Part shown: one piece after another, positions 58,120 through 64,000 of the stretch
Layout of the letters: the number at the start of each line of letters is the position of its first letter
Numbering within the stretch: position 1 is the stretch's first letter
DNA from: Aliivibrio sp. 1S175
GTDB lineage: Bacteria > Pseudomonadota > Gammaproteobacteria > Enterobacterales > Vibrionaceae
DNA: 64,000 bases
Reading direction: 5' to 3'
NCBI RefSeq assembly: GCF_001690985.1
Contig: NZ_MAJS01000015.1
Span: 33,518-97,517 of the forward strand
The notes under the pieces: generated by a model
The model's database searches: none
What the model was told of the DNA's origin: nothing
Seen by the model: only the letters and a program-made list of their open reading frames with translations
Made by a program: the position numbers and the translations under genes

Positions 58120-59226
58120 TTATTTTCTTTCTAAAAACACACCTGCTTCCATGTGATGTGTATATGGGAATTGGTCAAAAAGAGCAAAACGAGTAATGTT
58201 ATGTGTTTTGCTTAAAATTTCCAGGTTTTCTTTTAGCGTTTCTGGATTACAAGAGATGTACATAATACGCTCGTAACCTTGCACCATTTTACAAGTGCCT
58301 TCATCCATACCAGAACGTGGTGGATCGACAAAAATGGTATTACAGTTATAGCTTTTTAAATCAACATTTTGATCTTTTAAACGTCTAAATTCACGTTTAC
58401 CTTCCATTGCATCGGTAAAGTCTTCTGCTGACATACGTATAATTTGAACATTATCAATATTGTTTGCTGCAATATTGTATTGCGCAGATTCAACAGAGGG
58501 TTTTGCTAGTTCAGTTGCTAGTACACGATCAAAGTTTTTAGCTAAGGCTAAAGAAAAGTTACCATTACCACAGTAAAGTTCTAATAAATCACCTTGACTG
58601 TTTTGAGTACAGTCTACCGCCCACTCCAACATTTTTTGTGCAACAACACCGTTAGGTTGAGTAAAACTGTTTTCAACTTGCTTATAAGTCAGGATGTCAT
58701 CGTTTACTTTAAGTTTTTCAATTACAAACTCTTGGTTTAGTACGATTTTCATCTTACGAGCACGACCAATAAGATTTAAGTTGAAGCCTTCATCATTTAA
58801 GCGTTGTTTCAGTGCTTTTGCTTCTTCTTTCCATGCATCATCCAATTGACGGTGATAAAGCATAGAAACTAAAATCTCACCGCTTAAAGTTGATAAAAAA
58901 TCCACTTGGAACATTTTATAACGCAATGTTTTACTTTCTTTTACTGCTTCGGCAAGAAGTGGCATTAAGTCATTAATAAGACGAGTGGCAGGTAAGAAAT
59001 AATCTACACGGTATTTCTCTTTTGTTTTTTGATCGAACATGACGTAATACATGTCGTCACCTTCATGCCAAATTCGAAACTCTGCTCGCATACGGTAGTT
59101 TTCAGCAGGAGAAGAAAAGACTTCCAGTTCAGGAACGTCGAATTCAGAAAATATTGCAGACAGTGTTTCTGCTTTTTCATCTAGTTGTACTTGATAATTT
59201 TCTGGGTTCATGACGGATTGTGTCAT
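58120..59226 (-). CDS. trmA: tRNA (uracil54-C5)-methyltransferase
   Basis: 368 residues. SAM motif [26 protein letters not shown], nucleophile Cys326 in YISCNPETL and the general base Glu360 in HHMEAGVF. Makes ribothymidine at tRNA position 54. Divergent from btuB. Confidence 0.96.
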   Translation of the reverse strand: MTQSVMNPENYQVQLDEKAETLSAIFSEFDVPELEVFSSPAENYRMRAEFRIWHEGDDMYYVMFDQKTKEKYRVDYFLPATRLINDLMPLLAEAVKESKTLRYKMFQVDFLSTLSGEILVSMLYHRQLDDAWKEEAKALKQRLNDEGFNLNLIGRARKMKIVLNQEFVIEKLKVNDDILTYKQVENSFTQPNGVVAQKMLEWAVDCTQNSQGDLLELYCGNGNFSLALAKNFDRVLATELAKPSVESAQYNIAANNIDNVQIIRMSAEDFTDAMEGKREFRRLKDQNVDLKSYNCNTIFVDPPRSGMDEGTCKMVQGYERIMYISCNPETLKENLEILSKTHNITRFALFDQFPYTHHMEAGVFLERK

Positions 59227-59388
59227 TGTCTTGCCTCACGCTGCTCAAAATAAGAGCGCCGATTTTATGCGATAGAGATCTGTTGTCCAGTCTTTGTGTG
59301 TTATTGGCCGAAACTAATTGGTTCAGTGTTGGAATATTAAGCGCATAAACCTAGACAAATATAACGCACGCCATTACTATTTCGCCCA

Positions 59389-59587
59389 TGTTGGTGCGCT
59401 ATTTTCATCTTTGAGAATAGCCTGAAAAGGGAATCTGGTGAAAATCCAGAACTGACGCGCAGCGGTAAGAGAGAACGAAGGTACACGAACCACACTATTA
59501 TTTTTCTTTATCAATGGATGTAGAGATAAAAAATGGGAAGTGAGTACCGTAGGCTAACTGCTCTCAAGTCCGAAGACCTGCCAGCAA
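59389..59587 (+). ncRNA. Cobalamin (AdoCbl) riboswitch
   Basis: Before btuB. Conserved blocks are present: GAAAAGGGAATCTGGTG and AAAATCCAGAACTGACGC near 59433-59458, CGCAGCGGTAAGAGAG (59457-59472), and the B12 box core AAGTCCGAAGACCTGCCAG (59566-59584). The first P1 strand is in the GTTGGTGCGC region. A 7-bp hairpin GCAATAC/GTATTGC (59591-59609) without T-run follows, pointing to translational rather than terminator control. Confidence 0.92.
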
Positions 59588-59639
59588 TATGCAATACATG
59601 AGGTATTGCTATATGGACTTAACGCGATTTTAGGAAACA

Positions 59640-61490
59640 ATGGAAATGAAAAAAACTGCCCTTGCGACTGCAATAGTGTCGCTGCTTTCTCACGCCTATA
59701 CTTCCCCTGTATTTGCCCAAAACACCACAACTGAAACTGATGAAATAATGGTTGTTACTGCTAATCGATTTGAGCAGTCGACTAAAGATGTAATTGCGCC
59801 AGTAGAAGTGGTTACTAAAGAAGAAATTGAAGCGATGCAAGCTAAATCTCTTGATGAAGTACTACGTCGACTGCCAGGTGTTCAAATTGGAAAAAATGGT
59901 GGTTATGGTCAGAAAACGAGTTTATTTATTCGTGGAACAGAATCTGATCATGTACTTATTTTAATGAATGGGGTGAGATTAGGTAGTGCAACTTCAGGCG
60001 TTGCTGCTATTAATGCTATTTCATTAAATGGTGTAGAAAGAGTTGAGTATATTAGAGGGCCTCGTACTGCTATTTATGGTGCAGATGCTATTGGTGGTGT
60101 AATTAATATAATCACATCAACAACGGATGAATATACAGAAATTAGTGGTGGTTTTGGTTCTAATCAATATCAACAACTAAGTGCAGTAACAAGTACAAAA
60201 GTAAATGATAATTTATATGTAAAAGTAGCAGTTAGCCAAGAAAAAGAAGATGGCTTTTCTGCATATAGTGAATCGAATAGTTATTATGATCCTAGTAAAG
60301 ATAGTGATAATGATGGATTTGAAAGTAATAATTTATCTTTAGAATTAGCATATAAATTCTCAGAATCTTTTACTAGCCGAGTAAATATTGATTATAGCGA
60401 AGGTTCAGTTGATTATGATCCAGCTGCGTCATATAAAGATAGTAAGAATTATAATGTAGCTTTGAGTAATGAATATAAAACGGATAAATGGGTAACGTCA
60501 TTAGTTGTGGCAACTAATCAGGATCATAATGATGAACATTCTTATAGTTCTTGGGCTGGTGTTTATACTGATGCTGTTTTTGAAACTCAGCGCGACTCTA
60601 TTTATTTGAATAGCTTTTATCAATTAACCAATGAGTTAAATGTTGGAGGTGGTATTGATTGGTATAAAGATGATGTATCTAATTCAACAGATGCTGCAAC
60701 ATTTGATGAAACCTCAAGAACAAATTTAGCCGGTTTTGTCACGGGAGTTTATCAAAAAGACGACCTCCAGTTGGAAGCTAGTTTAAGAAATGATGATAAT
60801 CAGCGTTATGGCAACAATACAACGTGGCAATTTGGTGTTGGCTACCAAGTTATAGAACATTATAAACTTACTTTTAATTCAGGAACTGCATTTAGAGCTC
60901 CTACATTTAATGATCTTTATTCAACTAACCCTATTTATGGCGATAGTGGCAACCCAAATTTAAAGCCAGAACAATCAGAAAATATGGAAGTTGCACTTAT
61001 TGTTGATTATTCGTTAGCTACTGTTCGTTTAGCTGCATATAAAAATAAAATTACAGATTTAATTGCTTATGGCAAACCTAGTGAGAATGTAGATAAAGCA
61101 ACAATTGAAGGAATAGAAATATCCAGTAGTTTTGATACAGGACCAATTTTCCATCAAGTGAGTTTTGATTGGATGGATCCTAAAAATGAAGAAACTGGTG
61201 AGGTTTTAGCACGAAGAGCAAAAAAGAGTGGAAAATGGAATAGTTCATATGCAATTAATGATTTCCTATTTGATTTGAGTTATTTATATCAAGGTGAACG
61301 CTTAGATTATTCTGGTGGTGATATGCTTGATTCGTATTCACTTTTTGACCTTGCTGGAACTTATTTTATAACGGACTATTTTTCGGTAAGCGCTCGAATT
61401 GCTAATATGTTTAATGAGGAATATGAAACTGCGGGTGGTTATAATACACAAGAACGTAGTTATTATGGAACGGCAACATATAAATTCTAA
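59640..61490 (+). CDS. btuB: Vitamin B12 TonB-dependent outer-membrane receptor
   Basis: 616 residues. Signal peptide to about residue 28 (SPVFAQ), TonB box DEIMVVTA, plug domain with LRRLPGVQIGKNGG and IRGPRTAIYGADAIGG, a 22-strand barrel and C-terminal YKF. Takes cobalamin across the outer membrane using TonB. Controlled by the upstream riboswitch. Confidence 0.95.
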   Translation: MEMKKTALATAIVSLLSHAYTSPVFAQNTTTETDEIMVVTANRFEQSTKDVIAPVEVVTKEEIEAMQAKSLDEVLRRLPGVQIGKNGGYGQKTSLFIRGTESDHVLILMNGVRLGSATSGVAAINAISLNGVERVEYIRGPRTAIYGADAIGGVINIITSTTDEYTEISGGFGSNQYQQLSAVTSTKVNDNLYVKVAVSQEKEDGFSAYSESNSYYDPSKDSDNDGFESNNLSLELAYKFSESFTSRVNIDYSEGSVDYDPAASYKDSKNYNVALSNEYKTDKWVTSLVVATNQDHNDEHSYSSWAGVYTDAVFETQRDSIYLNSFYQLTNELNVGGGIDWYKDDVSNSTDAATFDETSRTNLAGFVTGVYQKDDLQLEASLRNDDNQRYGNNTTWQFGVGYQVIEHYKLTFNSGTAFRAPTFNDLYSTNPIYGDSGNPNLKPEQSENMEVALIVDYSLATVRLAAYKNKITDLIAYGKPSENVDKATIEGIEISSSFDTGPIFHQVSFDWMDPKNEETGEVLARRAKKSGKWNSSYAINDFLFDLSYLYQGERLDYSGGDMLDSYSLFDLAGTYFITDYFSVSARIANMFNEEYETAGGYNTQERSYYGTATYKF

Positions 61491-61505
61491 GTTATACATT
61501 TACTT

Positions 61506-61532
61506 AAACCGCCATTCATCGGCGGTTTTTTC
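61506..61532 (+). terminator. btuB terminator
   Basis: AAACCGCC / GGCGGTTT with ATTCATC loop and T-run. Confidence 0.85.
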
Positions 61533-61547
61533 TTTTCTGAGGTATAT

Positions 61548-62219
61548 ATGAAAAAGAAAGTTATCATCAGTTGGTCTTCTGGCAAGGACTCAACACTAAC
61601 ACTTATCCGTCTGCTTAATAATCCTGAATATGAAGTTGTTGCTTTATATACAACTCATGTAGCAAATGAAGTCCCTTTTCAAGTCACGCCTATTTCAGTT
61701 GTTCAAATGCAAGCTGACTTGGCGGATCTGCCTTTAATTACGATTGAATTGCCTACCGTGTTCCCTGCCAATAATGAATATCAAAGTTTAGTCGTCACTG
61801 GTTTAAAGGAATGTGGAATTGAGTTTGATGCAGTAGCCTTTGGCGATATGTTCTGTAATGGGATTGTTGAATATCGAAAAAGCTATATAGAAGAAGCCGG
61901 TTGGGAGTGTGTTTTTCCACTTGTTGGACAATCTAGTTATGATTTGGCAAATGAAATCATTTCTTGTGGGATCAGAACAATTTTAGTTACAACTGATGGC
62001 ACTCAGCTAAGTAATTATTTTTGCGGTAGAGAATATACCAAAGAGCTATTAATAGAATTACCTAAGAAAGTAGATCCATGCGGTGAGGACGGTGAGTTTC
62101 ATACTTTAGTTATCCAAGCGCCTTGTTTTAAAGGAGCAATTCAATTATTAGATCTTAAGATTGATGAAAAAGATCGTTTTACTCATTTACGTTATAGCGC
62201 TTCTATTTTACAAAAATAG
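61548..62219 (+). CDS. PP-loop ATPase related to diphthine-ammonia ligase (Dph6-like)
   Basis: 223 residues. ATP-binding PP-loop SWSSGKDSTLT at the N-terminus, an adenine alpha-hydrolase fold, and a late DPCGEDGEFHT motif of the DUF71/Dph6 family. Bacteria lack diphthamide, so the true reaction is different and unknown; in vibrios this gene commonly follows btuB, which hints at a B12-related or nucleotide role, as inference. Preceded by the btuB terminator. Confidence 0.82.
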   Translation: MKKKVIISWSSGKDSTLTLIRLLNNPEYEVVALYTTHVANEVPFQVTPISVVQMQADLADLPLITIELPTVFPANNEYQSLVVTGLKECGIEFDAVAFGDMFCNGIVEYRKSYIEEAGWECVFPLVGQSSYDLANEIISCGIRTILVTTDGTQLSNYFCGREYTKELLIELPKKVDPCGEDGEFHTLVIQAPCFKGAIQLLDLKIDEKDRFTHLRYSASILQK

Positions 62220-62284
62220 TGCAAGCGGTATGATAAGGCCCTTAAGTTCTCATATCGATTTAAATAGAGTCTGTGGTTTTAGTT

Positions 62285-63073
62285 ATGCCAAAACACATTT
62301 TAATTTTTGATTCAGGCGTCGGTGGATTATCTGTATATAAAGAGATCCAACAACAATTACCCTCAGAAAAGTATATTTATGCATTCGATAACGCAGCATT
62401 TCCATATGGTGAGTTAACTGAATCTGTATTGATAGAGCGTACAACACACATCATCGCTCAACTATGCAGTCTCTTTCCTATTGATATCGTTGTTATCGCG
62501 TGCAATACCGCAAGTACAATTGTTTTACCTACTCTTAGAGAAAAACTTTCTATTCCAGTTGTTGGTGTTGTCCCTGCGATTAAACCTGCGGCGTTGGTAT
62601 CTAAGAAAATTGGTTTGCTAGCAACCCCAGCGACAGTAAAGCGCAGCTACACTTATGATCTTATTAAATCTTTTGCTCCGATATCCGATGTTCAGTTATT
62701 AGGTTCAACACGTTTAGTTGAAATGGCAGAAGAGAAGATGATTGGAAAAAAAGTAGACTTAAAAGAGTTAGAGAGCATTTTATTACCATGGAAAGAAACG
62801 GTGGATACTATCGTTCTTGGTTGCACGCATTTCCCATTCTTAAAAAATGAAATCAAAAGTGTACTTAATAAGAATGTTGTTCTTATAGATTCGGGTGAGG
62901 CGATAGCAAGAAGAGTCAAACAGCTATTAAATGAGAATAATGAGGGAATTAGAGAGGTAATGAAAGGTGAGGTTTTTTGTAGTGCCTCAACAAAGAATGA
63001 AGAGGCACTAAATAAAACATTTAAAGAACTAGAATTTAGTCCTCTTCAATATTTGGATTACCCGAAGTTTTAG
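62285..63073 (+). CDS. murI: Glutamate racemase
   Basis: 262 residues from ATG 62285 (GTG at 62273 is the alternative). Racemase motifs FDSGVGG at 8-14, Cys73 in IACNTAST and Cys180 in GCTHFPF, the catalytic pair. Makes D-glutamate for peptidoglycan. Its 3' end overlaps the convergent RRM gene by 38 bp. Placed just before an rRNA operon, as in many gammaproteobacteria. Confidence 0.95.
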   Translation: MPKHILIFDSGVGGLSVYKEIQQQLPSEKYIYAFDNAAFPYGELTESVLIERTTHIIAQLCSLFPIDIVVIACNTASTIVLPTLREKLSIPVVGVVPAIKPAALVSKKIGLLATPATVKRSYTYDLIKSFAPISDVQLLGSTRLVEMAEEKMIGKKVDLKELESILLPWKETVDTIVLGCTHFPFLKNEIKSVLNKNVVLIDSGEAIARRVKQLLNENNEGIREVMKGEVFCSASTKNEEALNKTFKELEFSPLQYLDYPKF

Positions 63074-63518
63074 GATCATTAGCAATACGGACTTTAAGTG
63101 TACGCTGATCAAATTCGTTGTTGTTTAAGTTTTCGATAACGTTATCCGTATCTTTACTTGCAACAACAACAAAACCAAAGCCTCTTCTTTTACCTGTTCG
63201 TTTATCTTTCATTAAGCGAACGGCAAAAACATCACCGAATTCAGCAAATAAATCTTTTACATCTGATTCATTTGCTCGGTAAGGCAAGTTACCAACATAA
63301 AGAGTTGTACTTGCTTGATCTGTTGTTGGTGTACCTTCAACAGATATTTTTGTACTTGGCTTAGCTGGGTCTTTATTAATGGTTAATAATGTAAAACCTG
63401 TAATTACTGCGCCGAAAGCGAAAGCAAAAGCGGGAGATACCGTTGGGAATAGCAACATTGCACCTGCACCTAGTGCAGCAATAGCAATAATAACAATATT
63501 TGAGTTAGTAGATTTCAT
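63036..63518 (-). CDS. Membrane-anchored RRM RNA-binding protein
   Basis: 160 residues. Two hydrophobic segments in the first 48 residues (about 8-25 and 28-46), then a linker and an RRM domain (about 70-145) with RNP2 LYVGNLPY and RNP1 RRGFGFVVV. Bacterial RRM proteins are usually soluble; the membrane part would tether it. Vibrios do have such proteins next to murI. The convergent 38-bp overlap with murI allows antisense effects. Confidence 0.85.
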   Translation of the reverse strand: MKSTNSNIVIIAIAALGAGAMLLFPTVSPAFAFAFGAVITGFTLLTINKDPAKPSTKISVEGTPTTDQASTTLYVGNLPYRANESDVKDLFAEFGDVFAVRLMKDKRTGKRRGFGFVVVASKDTDNVIENLNNNEFDQRTLKVRIANDPKTSGNPNIEED

Positions 63519-63708
63519 GATAAGTAAGGTCTAATAAATAAATAAATAAAAAAGTGATGAATTAACAATAAAATCACATTGATACTACTTATATTGTTTA
63601 TCAATTGCCAACTAATTAAGTCATTGTTCATTTCTTGTAGGGCTTTTGTTTGAAAAAAAGTGATCTGTGTAGAAAATAATCACTTAGGACGGAATATTGA
63701 AAAAGTAC

Positions 63709-63736
63709 TTGCGAAACACTTTTAGCTCCCTATAAT
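63709..63736 (+). promoter_or_regulatory. rRNA operon promoter P1
   Basis: TTGCGA (63709-63714), 16 bp, TATAAT (63731-63736), then GC-rich discriminator GCGCATCC, typical of stringently controlled rrn P1. Confidence 0.85.
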
Positions 63737-63821
63737 GCGCATCCATTCCCAAGGTAAAAACAATAGTTAAAGCCTGAAGAATATTAAGTTTTGAGTATTT
63801 AAACTTTGTTTTAAATAACAC

Positions 63822-63849
63822 TTGACTTAAAAGTCTGGCTCGGTATTAT
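63822..63849 (+). promoter_or_regulatory. rRNA operon promoter P2
   Basis: TTGACT (63822-63827), 16 bp, TATTAT (63844-63849), about 110 bp downstream of P1, as in classical rrn leaders. Confidence 0.8.
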
Positions 63850-63898
63850 ACGCAGCCTGAGACGACGAAGCTGAAACGCTAAGTCGTTGAAAGACAAC

Positions 63899-63910
63899 GC
63901 TCTTTAACAA
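63899..63910 (+). promoter_or_regulatory. rrn boxA antitermination site in the 16S leader
   Basis: CGCTCTTTAACA differs from the boxA consensus TGCTCTTTAACA at one base; TGTGTGGGCAC (boxC-like) follows. The 16S gene itself begins beyond 64000. Confidence 0.87.
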
Positions 63911-64000
63911 TTTAACCAAATCAATCTGTGTGGGCACTTGTGAGTTGATAATCACTAGTTTGCTTTTACTTCTCGAAGTAAATTCAAACAAAAATAATCA

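Overview
The window is a stretch of the large chromosome of a low-GC Vibrionaceae gammaproteobacterium, most likely Aliivibrio (A. fischeri group). This rests on AT-rich codon use, a complete Vibrio-type eps (type II secretion) operon, the lptM-lysA-dapF-DUF484-xerC, rsmD-ftsY-ftsE-ftsX-rpoH and btuB-murI-rrn gene orders, and an interspersed repeat with ATACCAATC ends. The species call is an inference from recognised protein sequences; no database was searched.

Layout. Positions 1-2075 hold a small accessory cluster on the minus strand: a secreted protein cut by the window edge, a membrane-anchored Ser/Thr kinase with an altered DFG motif, and an outer-membrane beta-barrel protein. Positions 2314-9253 carry a His/Cys-tailed unknown protein, gor, rlmJ, prlC behind a sigma-32-like promoter, a MITE-like repeat and an M48 lipoprotein protease. 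Positions 9381-13729 hold cyaY and, divergently, lptM-lysA-dapF-DUF484-xerC. Positions 13876-22811 hold yigL, pldB, a degenerate EAL-HDOD protein, an AsmA-family protein, pckA and the hslR/hslO heat-shock pair. Positions 23090-35860 form one long plus-strand run, gspC to gspN followed by nudE and cysQ. Then come nfuA (with an IscR type-1-like site), recG, a DUF2500 protein, and a poorly populated AT-rich stretch (39072-40619) with an unrecognised TM protein and a probable 26-residue membrane protein. Positions 40620-48129 hold yecH, yhgN, yhhL-rsmD, ftsY-ftsE-ftsX, rpoH and glpE-glpG. Positions 48198-55169 hold a FliL-like protein, ubiC-ubiA, plsB, lexA with two SOS boxes, a Fur-box-preceded methyltransferase and a decayed dinF. 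Positions 55269-64000 hold sthA/fabR-yijD, trmA, a cobalamin riboswitch with btuB, a PP-loop protein, murI, a membrane-anchored RRM protein, and the promoter/antiterminator leader of an rRNA operon whose 16S gene starts beyond the edge.

The genes are mostly housekeeping: protein export, cell division ABC, lysine/peptidoglycan precursors, ubiquinone, phospholipid synthesis, stress sigma factor, SOS repressor. The main interest lies in regulatory DNA. A dense cluster of DnaA-box matches lies between rpoH and glpE, besides a perfect box at the sigma-E-type rpoH promoter and another upstream of pckA. Sigma-32-like promoters precede prlC and hslR-hslO. An IscR-like site lies at nfuA and a strong Fur box before a methyltransferase next to lexA. 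Two uncharacterised perfect inverted repeats lie in the pckA and sthA/fabR promoter regions. The most informative decay event is dinF, with a nonsense codon and several deletions, one of which leaves a junction at a TTATTGGGC sequence.
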